This document shows, piece after piece, positions 1 to 6,428 of a stretch of 9,920 bases of DNA (its first letter is position 1; every line of letters begins with the position of its first letter). The position numbers and the translations under genes were made by a program. A model generated the notes under the pieces. It saw only the letters and a list, made by a program, of their open reading frames with translations, did not search any database and was not told the DNA's origin. Source of the stretch: Bacteroides sp. UBA939. GTDB taxonomy: Bacteria; Bacteroidota; Bacteroidia; Bacteroidales; Bacteroidaceae. The stretch covers positions 1 to 9,920 of the forward strand of contig NZ_DBDF01000027.1 of NCBI RefSeq assembly GCF_002293435.1. The letters are read 5' to 3'.

Positions 1-42
1 GGAACATGCGGGGTGGTGACGTCACATAGTCCGCTATGTTCC
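1..42. other. Strongly folded element at the left window edge (function unknown)
   Basis: Positions 1-11 (GGAACATGCGG) pair with 31-42 (CCGCTATGTTCC) with a single bulged T at 35, giving an 11-bp stem. The enclosed loop contains a perfect 10-bp palindrome, GTGACGTCAC (16-25). An alternative perfect hairpin is possible, ACATAG (24-29) with CTATGT (34-39) around a TCCG loop. No T-run follows, so it is not a textbook intrinsic terminator. It could be the end of a structured RNA, a protein-binding site, or the tail of a gene cut by the edge. One plus frame is open from the edge to a TAA at 46-48, only 15 codons, too few to judge. Confidence 0.4.
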
Positions 43-146
43 TCTTAAAAACAGAAAAATATCCTCAAAAACAACTCTTAAAAGAGAACTGAATAAATTT
101 AAAACAGCTTCTAAGATTGTGTCATAAGTCGAAAAGACAATAAAAT

Positions 147-181
147 ACCCTTGCTGTAATATACTACAGCAAGGGTTTTTT
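147..181. terminator. Bidirectional intrinsic terminator
   Basis: A perfect 11-bp stem, CCCTTGCTGTA (148-158) with TACAGCAAGGG (165-175), encloses a 6-nt loop (ATATAC); A147-T176 can extend it to 12 bp. On the plus strand it is followed by six T (176-181). On the minus strand the product would read TATTTTATT after the stem. It therefore fits both as the end of the minus-strand phosphate transporter gene (stop at 238, about 60 bp away) and as the terminator of any plus-strand gene entering from the left. Confidence 0.85.
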
Positions 182-237
182 ATAGGAGCAGGCTTTTGGC
201 GAAGCCTCTTATTTAATCCGTGCCTGAAACCATCAGT

Positions 238-2481
238 TTATTCTTCCGCCTGGAACTTGCGGCTTACCTTCATCAGATTGATAGTATTGGTCACCACATT
301 CTGTGCTTCCTGTATCATTGTCAAATAAACCATGCTGACTTTGATACTTCCGGATTGGTTTTGGATGCGCTGTAACTCTTCACGTTTCAGGTGAGTCAAT
401 TGCCCGTTCAGGTTATTCGCTTTGCGAATTTCATTTTCAAGTTCTTCATAATCATTGTGATCCAATTTGTGGCGGCAAACTTGTAACAGATAGGTTATAT
501 CCTCCGTGACATCTGTAAACTCACCCTTTTGAATAGCGTCAAACGGCTTGAAATTATTGTCAATATGTTCCAGGCACGGTTCGCAGAGACGACCGACACT
601 ATATACCAGTTCGCTGGCGAAATCATTGCCCTGATAATAATATAACCCTTTCTCCAATACAGTGTTGTTGTCAAGGCGGCACATGGCAAGAGCGCCCGTA
701 CGTTTCATCTGTTTGAGAAGTTGCTTTTCGAACTTCACCGCCCCCATAGAACGGCGTAGACCCCGAAGATTTTCGTGCACGAAAGCGGTAACGGTACGTT
801 CCAAGTTCTCTTCCGTAAATTCCAGTATCTTGCTTAACTCTTCGCGGGTGTGTTTCCGCAACAGATTCAAGATTTCGGCATTGTCACTGCTTTGCATCAG
901 TTGCTTGATTGTTTCGTTGCCTTTTTCCTTAGCTTTACGTTTCTTGAACATCAACTGGCTGCGAATCAGTAGGAATACTGCCAACCCGATCATTGCTACG
1001 ATAGCAACCGTACCTCCGTAATAGATAAGTATAGCGACAAAGAAACAGAAGGTAAATGCAGCTCCGGCTGTAATGAACCAACCACCGATAACGCTCAGTA
1101 CGCCTGTAATACGGAATACGGCTGAATCGCGTCCCCAGGCACGGTCGGCAAGCGAACTACCCATAGCGACCATAAATGTTACATAGGTAGTTGAGAGAGG
1201 TAATTTAAGGGAAGTACCCAGAGCAATAAGCAAACCTGCCAATACAAGGTTTACGGCAGCTCTGACCAGGTCGAACGCTGCACCGTTGGCAATGATGGCT
1301 TCATCTTTACGGAAGCGGGTGCCTATCCACCGTTTGCTGCTTTCGGGCATAATCTTTGAAATCCCATTGGATAATCCAAGACTGAAGCGTACCAGTGTAC
1401 GTGCAATAGGAGTACTACCGAACGTTTCTTCACCTTCATCTTGCCGTGATAAATCCACAGATGTTTTAATTACGTTATGCGCTTTCTTGGAAGTGTACAG
1501 TGCATAAACCATAATGGCGCCCGCACCGAAAAGGAAATACCAAGGTGTTTTGGCAGGTCCGAGGAGTGAAGTCATCAGAAAACTGTCAGCGCCAATTCCG
1601 CTACCATTGGCAGTATAGTCCATAAAAGAAGAATAACCTGCCAGAGGTACTCCGATAAAGTTAACCAGGTCATTACCGGCGAAAGCCAGCGCCAATGCAA
1701 AAGTACCCAGTAGCACTACTACTTTAAATACGTTTACTTTCAGCCAGTGCAGAATCTGCATCAATATGGTGAAGAAAACAAAAGAGCAGCCGATAAGCAT
1801 GGCGGTATTTTCCTGTATCCAATGCTTATTGTCGGCTGTCATGAATGAACTGTCTTTTAATCCTTTGATAAGCATGAAGTAAATGATGGATGTGGCGGCA
1901 ATACCACCGAAAAGTCCGATACTGTACTTCATCCGTTTGGTATAATTAAAGGTAAAGATGACGCGTGCCAACCACTGTACCAGCATACCGAAAAAGAAAG
2001 CGATAGCTACAGACAGGAAGATACCCATGATGACCGACAGGGCTTTATCCGTATTAATGAGGTCTGCCAAGCCAAGCGAATCGTTGCTATATACTTTGAT
2101 AAGCGCCAAGGCGAATGTTCCTCCCAACAACTCAAATACCATGGAAACGGTGGTGGAGGTTGGCATACCCATGCTGTTGAATACATCCAGTAACACAACA
2201 TCGGTTAACATTACCGCCAGCAGAATACACATAATTTCCGTGAAGTAGAAATGCTGCGGCTGGTAGATACCATGCCGGGCAATATCCATCATGCCATTAG
2301 ACATGGCGGCACCGATAAATACACCGATCGCTGCAATGAAAAGCACGGTCTTGAAAGATGCTGCCTTTGCTCCGACAGCCGAATTTAAGAAGTTCACCGC
2401 ATCATTGCTGACTCCCACCATAAGGTCGAAAACCGCAAGGACAAACAGGAAGATAACAATGCAAAGATAAATAGTCTCCAT
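238..2481 (-). CDS. PiT-family inorganic phosphate transporter with C-terminal PhoU-like domain
   Basis: Membrane permease of the PiT/PHO4 family, which imports inorganic phosphate coupled to H+ or Na+. With the start chosen here it has 747 residues. The two family signature repeats are visible: GVSNDAVNFLNS near residues 23-34 and FAGNDLVNFIGV near 267-278. Each is followed later by a polar STT motif (MPTSTT near 107-112, LPLSTT near 427-432). Many hydrophobic segments fill residues 1-510. Residues about 520-747 are soluble, helical and charged, resembling a PhoU/DUF47-type regulatory domain, which E. coli PitA lacks. The frame extends upstream to 2541, but the Met at 2481 (METIYLCIVIF) begins the first membrane helix directly, and a -7-like TTCCTTTG (2513 to 2506, minus) lies inside the longer version. 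ppk1 lies 232 bp upstream on the same strand, which suggests a shared role in phosphate handling. The family call is firm; coupling ion and kinetics cannot be read from sequence. Confidence 0.9.
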   Translation of the reverse strand: METIYLCIVIFLFVLAVFDLMVGVSNDAVNFLNSAVGAKAASFKTVLFIAAIGVFIGAAMSNGMMDIARHGIYQPQHFYFTEIMCILLAVMLTDVVLLDVFNSMGMPTSTTVSMVFELLGGTFALALIKVYSNDSLGLADLINTDKALSVIMGIFLSVAIAFFFGMLVQWLARVIFTFNYTKRMKYSIGLFGGIAATSIIYFMLIKGLKDSSFMTADNKHWIQENTAMLIGCSFVFFTILMQILHWLKVNVFKVVVLLGTFALALAFAGNDLVNFIGVPLAGYSSFMDYTANGSGIGADSFLMTSLLGPAKTPWYFLFGAGAIMVYALYTSKKAHNVIKTSVDLSRQDEGEETFGSTPIARTLVRFSLGLSNGISKIMPESSKRWIGTRFRKDEAIIANGAAFDLVRAAVNLVLAGLLIALGTSLKLPLSTTYVTFMVAMGSSLADRAWGRDSAVFRITGVLSVIGGWFITAGAAFTFCFFVAILIYYGGTVAIVAMIGLAVFLLIRSQLMFKKRKAKEKGNETIKQLMQSSDNAEILNLLRKHTREELSKILEFTEENLERTVTAFVHENLRGLRRSMGAVKFEKQLLKQMKRTGALAMCRLDNNTVLEKGLYYYQGNDFASELVYSVGRLCEPCLEHIDNNFKPFDAIQKGEFTDVTEDITYLLQVCRHKLDHNDYEELENEIRKANNLNGQLTHLKREELQRIQNQSGSIKVSMVYLTMIQEAQNVVTNTINLMKVSRKFQAEE

Positions 2482-2620
2482 AATAATATATTTTATTTCT
2501 GGCTGCAAAGGAACGTAAACCATATTGCAGGGGAATGTCATATATATTACAGAACTGTTACAAAGGGGTTGGAAGTTGAAAATTGAAAGATAATCCGGGT
2601 GATTAGCTCGTTATAATTCA

Positions 2621-2683
2621 GAGTAACTTCATCAAGATTATATTTATGCTTGGGTTACTTCATTTTTGATGAGTATTTATGTG
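2621..2683. repeat. Imperfect tandem duplication (~31 bp unit) between ppk1 and the phosphate transporter gene
   Basis: Two adjacent units, 2621-2650 and 2652-2683, share GTwACTTCAT near the start and TATTTATG near the end, with a variable centre and a small length difference. On the minus (transcribed) strand each reads CATAAATA...ATGAAGTwAC. The units also contain CATCAA (2630-2635) and its inverse TTGATG (2666-2671), so the region could fold. No coding potential is seen. It may be a regulator site in front of the transporter gene or simply a decayed duplication. Confidence 0.5.
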
Positions 2684-2690
2684 AATCACT

Positions 2691-2707
2691 GCGAAGCTCT
2701 GCTTCGC
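2691..2707. terminator. Perfect 7-bp hairpin just after ppk1 (possible weak terminator or mRNA 3' stabiliser)
   Basis: GCGAAGC (2691-2697) and GCTTCGC (2701-2707) form a perfect stem with a TCT loop, 6 bp beyond the ppk1 stop codon. No T-run follows on the minus strand (AGTGATTCAC...), so strong termination is not expected. Read-through into the phosphate transporter gene is possible. The hairpin could protect the 3' end of the ppk1 mRNA. Confidence 0.4.
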
Positions 2708-2713
2708 CAAACC

Positions 2714-4786
2714 CTATTCCTGATTTTCATTCTTTGTCTTGAGCAGCTCGTAGAATGTGTATTGCGAGCGTACTTTTTCTTTTTGAGGATGATCTGATTT
2801 CCAACAGTTTTGCAGGTTTTCATCTACGAAACAGGCTTTGCGTTTATCCTCAAGCTGAATGAATAACATATCCGTCAGCTCCTTGCGTAAATCAGGATCC
2901 AATATGGGCGTTACAGCTTCAATACGCCGGTATAGGTTACGACGCATCCAGTCGGGTGAACCAAGGAATAGTTTGGAGTTGCCGCCATTGCCGAAATACC
3001 AAATACGGGCATGTTCCAGAAATGTATCTACAATACGTGTTACGCGGATGTTACGACTGTATGGCTGTCCCGGTATCAGGCAACAAATACCACGTACAAT
3101 CAGGTCTATGCTTACGCCTGCCTGAGATGCTTCATAAAGGCGGTCTATCATGGTAGGATCTTGCAAAGCATTCATCTTCAGTATGATTCGTCCTTTTTTG
3201 CCTTTCCGCACCAGTTCTATTTCATGGTCGATAAGGTGGTTCAGTTCCGGTATCAGGTTAAAGCGTGCTACCAGTAAACGGTGAAAGACAGGATTCTCTT
3301 TACCTTGCAAGGTTCTGAACAGGTTGTGCAGGTCGTTCACTATTATGGGGTTGCAGGTGAATAAGCCGCTGTCGGCATAGAGTGTGGCGGTCTTTTCATT
3401 AAAGTTACCGGTGCTGATATGGGCGTAACCCGGCAGCTTGGCGCCGTCTTTGCTTCGCCGTAATATGAGGGCGACTTTGGCATGTACTTTTAACTTGGGT
3501 ATGCTATATATGATATTAATACCTGCCGCTTTCATCATCTCGGCGGTGGCAAGATTGTTCTCTTCGTCAAAACGAGCTTTCAACTCCACGAAAACAGTTA
3601 CTTTCTTACCGTTCTGTGCGGCGGCTATCAGTGTATTGATTACGGCTGAGTTCTCGGCAACACGGTATTGGGTTATCATTATCTCACGTACGGTGGGTTC
3701 GTGAACCGCTTCGTACAGGAAGTGAATGAAGTGATCGAACGAGTGGTAGGGATGGTGTAGCAGCAAATCTTTCTTTTCCACATATTGAAATACGGATTCC
3801 CGCTCGTTGAGGCATGTCAACTTCATGGGTTGAGGCTTCCGGACAGGGTGTATATCCGGGTTAGGGTTAGGCAAATGACGCAAGTCTTCGAGATTAAGAT
3901 GTTTGTCGCCGGGTACCAGCTCGCGACGGTCGATATGGAAAGCGTCTACCAGAAAGTCCAGAAAGTCCTGTGGCATGGCACGGTCGTACACAAAGCGGCA
4001 GACGTCTCCTATCTTGCGCTTTTTCACTTTGCTTTTTACTTGCTCGATGATTTCCGAAGTATTGGCGGTATCATCTATCAGAATATCCGCGTCGCGGGAG
4101 ATTTTGATACTGTAACTGCTGTCCACTTCATAGCCGGGGAATATCGTGTCGATATTGGCTTTGATAATGTCTTCAATGAACATCAGGTAGTAGTTGTTTC
4201 CTACTTTGGGCAGTTCAATAAAGCGGGGCACTTTGCTGTATGGTTGCTTCATGACGAAATATTGCGTCCGTCCGGGAGCGCCGGGTGGTAGTTCCTTCAG
4301 ATACAGGCGGACGGCAAGATAGAGGCGGTTGTCCCGCAGAAAGGAGATTACCTTATCTTTGGATACCGGTACCGGTTGAAGGTATGGGAATATCTCTTCC
4401 CGGAAGAAGCGCCGGACGAACTCATGATGGAAAGGCTCTACATTGCGGCTTTGATAGAAAATGATGTGATTCTTCTTCAGTTCGGGCAGTATCTTTTGTT
4501 CGTAAATGCGGATACGCTCCTCCAACTGCCGGTTTACTTCGAGATTGATGGCATCTACCAGTTCGGTGGCGGATTGCACGTTTTCCTCATCACTTTGCGC
4601 GGCGCCGGTAGCTATGGCTTTGTGGTCGGCTACACGTATCTTATAGAATTCTTCCAGATTAGACGAATAAATAGAAATAAAGTTAATGCGCTCATACAGA
4701 GGCAATGTGTTGTCTTCTGCTTCCAGCAGTACGCGGTAGTTGAATGATAGCCAACTGATGTCACGCTTAAAATATCTGTTTTCCAT
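2714..4786 (-). CDS. ppk1: Polyphosphate kinase 1
   Basis: Reversibly transfers the gamma phosphate of ATP to inorganic polyphosphate. At 690 residues it is full length for PPK1. The domain order is N-terminal helical domain (about 1-105), head domain (about 106-315), and two phospholipase-D-like C-terminal domains (about 320-690). The phospho-accepting histidine is His435 in KLKVHAK and the second catalytic histidine is His592 in FLEHARIWYF. The Mg/phosphate-binding arginines are Arg375 (TQYRVA) and Arg405 (LKARFDEENN). By recall, these four positions carry the same numbers as in the E. coli enzyme. Other conserved stretches are STGNFNEKTA and SPDWMRRNL. Translation starts at MENRYFKRDISWL, the usual family start. 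A promoter (TTTG-N20-TATATTTG) lies just upstream and overlaps that of the divergent phosphoesterase gene. All catalytic residues are present, so the enzyme should be active. Confidence 0.97.
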   Translation of the reverse strand: MENRYFKRDISWLSFNYRVLLEAEDNTLPLYERINFISIYSSNLEEFYKIRVADHKAIATGAAQSDEENVQSATELVDAINLEVNRQLEERIRIYEQKILPELKKNHIIFYQSRNVEPFHHEFVRRFFREEIFPYLQPVPVSKDKVISFLRDNRLYLAVRLYLKELPPGAPGRTQYFVMKQPYSKVPRFIELPKVGNNYYLMFIEDIIKANIDTIFPGYEVDSSYSIKISRDADILIDDTANTSEIIEQVKSKVKKRKIGDVCRFVYDRAMPQDFLDFLVDAFHIDRRELVPGDKHLNLEDLRHLPNPNPDIHPVRKPQPMKLTCLNERESVFQYVEKKDLLLHHPYHSFDHFIHFLYEAVHEPTVREIMITQYRVAENSAVINTLIAAAQNGKKVTVFVELKARFDEENNLATAEMMKAAGINIIYSIPKLKVHAKVALILRRSKDGAKLPGYAHISTGNFNEKTATLYADSGLFTCNPIIVNDLHNLFRTLQGKENPVFHRLLVARFNLIPELNHLIDHEIELVRKGKKGRIILKMNALQDPTMIDRLYEASQAGVSIDLIVRGICCLIPGQPYSRNIRVTRIVDTFLEHARIWYFGNGGNSKLFLGSPDWMRRNLYRRIEAVTPILDPDLRKELTDMLFIQLEDKRKACFVDENLQNCWKSDHPQKEKVRSQYTFYELLKTKNENQE

Positions 4787-4799
4787 AAACTTATATTAA

Positions 4800-4827
4800 G
4801 TTGATTCCCCAAATATAGTTACCTTTG
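4800..4827 (+). promoter_or_regulatory. Candidate promoter for the metallophosphoesterase gene
   Basis: TACCTTTG (4820-4827) fits the -7 consensus TAnnTTTG, and the ATG follows 20 bp later. The -33 match is weaker: GTTG at 4800-4803 with a 16-bp spacer, shorter than usual. The -7 box lies only 2 bp from the oppositely directed -7 box of ppk1. Confidence 0.5.
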
Positions 4828-4841
4828 CACAGATAAACAAA
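4810..4841 (-). promoter_or_regulatory. Bacteroides-type promoter for ppk1
   Basis: On the minus strand a -33 element TTTG (4841 to 4838) is followed after 20 bp by the -7 element TATATTTG (4817 to 4810), matching the known Bacteroides primary-sigma consensus TTTG / TAnnTTTG. Transcription would begin near 4803, giving a leader of under 20 nt before the ATG at 4786. It overlaps the plus-strand promoter of the phosphoesterase gene. Confidence 0.65.
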
Positions 4842-4847
4842 AGAAAA

Positions 4848-5339
4848 ATGACGAAAGTTGGTTTATTATCCGATACGCACGGATATTGGGACGAAAAGTA
4901 TCTGCAATATTTTGAATCGTGCGATGAAATATGGCATGCCGGTGATATCGGTTCGCCGGAAGTTGCGCAGAAGTTGGCGGCGTTCCGTACCTTTCGTGCT
5001 GTGTATGGCAATATAGACGGGCAGGATATCCGTGTTGTTTATCCGCAAATCAACCGGTTTACGGTAGATGGAGCGGAGGTGTTGATAAAACATATCGGCG
5101 GTTATCCGGGTAATTACGACCCTTCGATACGGGGAAGTCTTCTGACGCGTCCACCCAAACTCTTTATCAGCGGACACTCCCATATATTAAAGGTGAAATA
5201 TGATAAAACATTGGATATGCTGCATATTAATCCCGGGGCTGCCGGTATCTCCGGATTTCACAATGTGCGTACCATGGTGCGATTCGTGGTAGACCATGGT
5301 GCTTTCAAAGACCTTGAAGTAATAGAATTGGCAGGCTGA
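4848..5339 (+). CDS. YfcE/MJ0936-type metallophosphoesterase
   Basis: Small cytosolic metal-dependent phosphoesterase of 163 residues, the normal length for the YfcE/MJ0936 family. The binuclear metal-site motifs are in order: SDTHG (Asp9, His11), HAGDIGS (Asp33), YGNID (Asn55), KHIGG (His82) and SGHSHI (His110, His112), followed by NPGAAG, which is typical of this family. Members hydrolyse model phosphodiesters, but the cellular substrate is generally unknown and cannot be deduced here. It is transcribed divergently from ppk1 through a 61-bp spacer, so a link to phosphate or polyphosphate metabolism is possible but unproven. No signal peptide or membrane segment is present. An imperfect hairpin after the stop may end the transcript. 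Automated annotation would probably call it YfcE family phosphodiesterase. Confidence 0.92.
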   Translation: MTKVGLLSDTHGYWDEKYLQYFESCDEIWHAGDIGSPEVAQKLAAFRTFRAVYGNIDGQDIRVVYPQINRFTVDGAEVLIKHIGGYPGNYDPSIRGSLLTRPPKLFISGHSHILKVKYDKTLDMLHINPGAAGISGFHNVRTMVRFVVDHGAFKDLEVIELAG

Positions 5340-5342
5340 AAG

Positions 5343-5379
5343 CAACAACAATGAACTTGATATTCATGCTTTGTTGTTG
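5343..5379 (+). terminator. Imperfect hairpin after the phosphoesterase gene
   Basis: CAACAACAA (5343-5351) pairs with TTGTTGTTG (5371-5379). An inner TGAA (5352-5355) pairs with TTCA (5363-5366) around a 7-nt loop, with a 4-nt bulge on the 3' arm. It begins 4 bp after the stop codon. The downstream sequence is AT-rich but lacks an uninterrupted T-run, so termination may be partial. Confidence 0.5.
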
Positions 5380-5389
5380 TGATATTTAG

Positions 5390-5409
5390 TTTAAAAAACT
5401 TCTAAGATT
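5390..5409 (+). repeat. AT-rich element shared with positions 98-118
   Basis: TTTAAAA, two further bases, then CTTCTAAGATT. The same arrangement with three intervening bases occurs at 98-118 in the left non-coding region. Here it sits immediately upstream of the -33 box of the rfbA promoter, a position where an UP-like element could act. The 11-bp core CTTCTAAGATT is identical in both copies. Confidence 0.4.
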
Positions 5410-5411
5410 AT

Positions 5412-5442
5412 TTTGTACTACATTCAGTTTACACTATCTTTG
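5412..5442 (+). promoter_or_regulatory. Bacteroides-type promoter for rfbA-rfbB
   Basis: TTTG (5412-5415), a 19-bp spacer and TATCTTTG (5435-5442) match the Bacteroides consensus TTTG-N19-TAnnTTTG exactly. The resulting leader before the rfbA ATG is about 80-85 nt. A second -7-like octamer, TACATTTG (5499-5506), lies closer to the gene but has no -33 partner. The leader has no clear open frame or terminator-like hairpin. Confidence 0.75.
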
Positions 5443-5532
5443 TCGCCTGAATAGATCACCGAGAGCCGTGGGGCATAGTCCTCCTTCTTATTTTATTCTA
5501 CATTTGTATAAAACCGAAAAAAGAACTGAAAT

Positions 5533-6405
5533 ATGAAAGGAATTATTCTTGCCGGTGGCAGCGCCACCCGTCTTTACCCCTTATCAAAGGCTATTTCCAA
5601 GCAGATTATGCCCGTGTATGACAAGCCGATGATTTATTATCCGCTCTCCACGCTTATGTTGGCGGGGATACGCGAAGTGCTGATAATCTCTACTCCACGT
5701 GACTTACCCATGTTCCGTGACTTGCTCGGTACAGGCGAGGAACTCGGAATGTCTTTCTCTTATAAGATACAGGAAAACCCCAATGGATTGGCACAGGCTT
5801 TTGTGTTGGGATCCGAATTCCTGAACGGTGAACCGGGATGTCTCATTCTGGGTGATAACATGTTCTACGGGCAAGGATTTTCCGCAATGTTGAAGCGTGC
5901 CGCTTCTATAGATAAAGGAGCGTGTATTTTCGGCTATTATGTGAAAGACCCGCGCGCTTATGGTGTAGTAGAATTTGATGCTGACGGAAATGCCATCTCC
6001 CTTGAAGAAAAGCCTGCGCACCCCAAGAGCAACTATGCTGTACCCGGTCTTTATTTCTATGATTCTACCGTAACTGCCAAAGCTGCGTCTCTGAAACCTT
6101 CCGCCCGTGGTGAATATGAAATTACCGACCTCAATCGTCTTTATCTGGATGAAGGTACCTTAAAGGTTGAAATCTTTGGCCGTGGTTTTGCATGGCTCGA
6201 TACGGGTAATTGCGACAGTCTGCTGGAAGCAAGCAACTTTGTGGCTACCATACAGAACAGGCAAGGTTTCCGGGTCAGTTGCATTGAAGAAATAGCATGG
6301 CGTAAGGGGTGGATAGATGTAGACCAACTCTATCGTCTGGGCGAACAGCTTGGCAAGACGGAGTATGGTACGTACCTGATGGAGCTTGCCGACTCCTATC
6401 GCTAA
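5533..6405 (+). CDS. rfbA: Glucose-1-phosphate thymidylyltransferase
   Basis: Catalyses dTTP + glucose-1-phosphate to dTDP-glucose + PPi, the first step of the dTDP-L-rhamnose and related deoxysugar routes feeding surface polysaccharides. At 290 residues it is standard length for RmlA. Visible motifs are the nucleotide-binding loop GGSATRLYP (residues 8-16, with Ala where many homologues have Gly), the catalytic lysine region SKQIMPVYDKP (Lys24), LGDNMFYG (Asp108, metal), EEKPAHPKSN (159-168) and WLDTG (Asp223, metal). The start directly after an AT-rich, SD-less leader is the family start. It has its own strong promoter-like element, and rfbB starts 21 bp after its stop, so the two are probably co-transcribed. 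The genes for the later steps (rfbC, rfbD) are not adjacent. Confidence 0.97.
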   Translation: MKGIILAGGSATRLYPLSKAISKQIMPVYDKPMIYYPLSTLMLAGIREVLIISTPRDLPMFRDLLGTGEELGMSFSYKIQENPNGLAQAFVLGSEFLNGEPGCLILGDNMFYGQGFSAMLKRAASIDKGACIFGYYVKDPRAYGVVEFDADGNAISLEEKPAHPKSNYAVPGLYFYDSTVTAKAASLKPSARGEYEITDLNRLYLDEGTLKVEIFGRGFAWLDTGNCDSLLEASNFVATIQNRQGFRVSCIEEIAWRKGWIDVDQLYRLGEQLGKTEYGTYLMELADSYR

Positions 6406-6407
6406 CC

Positions 6408-6428
6408 AATTCATAATTCATAATTCAT
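6408..6428 (+). repeat. Three perfect tandem copies of AATTCAT between rfbA and rfbB
   Basis: AATTCAT occurs at 6408-6414, 6415-6421 and 6422-6428, filling almost the whole 21-bp spacer. The last copy supplies the AT of the rfbB ATG (6427-6429). Copy-number change would alter the distance from the rfbA stop to the rfbB start without touching either protein. The spacer has no Shine-Dalgarno-like sequence. Confidence 0.85.

Noticed and set aside
16..25. GTGACGTCAC palindrome as a restriction or phage attachment site
   Set aside because: A single short palindrome with no integrase, tRNA or duplicate copy in the window does not support an attachment site.
1..48. Possible C-terminal tail of a plus-strand gene, open from the edge to TAA at 46-48
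   Set aside because: Only 15 codons are visible, no motif is recognisable, and the strong RNA fold in the same bases is an equally good explanation.
662..1021. 119-codon plus-strand open frame
   Set aside because: It is antisense to the PhoU-like part of the transporter gene, with biased Arg/Ser composition typical of a shadow frame.
3785..4291. 168-codon plus-strand open frame
   Set aside because: It lies wholly within ppk1, which has every catalytic residue; the frame shows no recognisable motif and is an antisense shadow.
4376..4747. 123-codon plus-strand open frame
   Set aside because: It is antisense to the N-terminal part of ppk1, with no independent start signal or motif.
5499..5506. 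TACATTTG as a second rfbA promoter
   Set aside because: The -7 octamer fits, but no TTTG lies at the -33 distance, whereas the upstream promoter at 5412-5442 matches both boxes.
5450..5532. Riboswitch or antitermination leader ahead of rfbA
   Set aside because: The leader is only about 80 nt, with no convincing aptamer-like stems, no terminator hairpin and no UpxY/UpxZ-type genes nearby.
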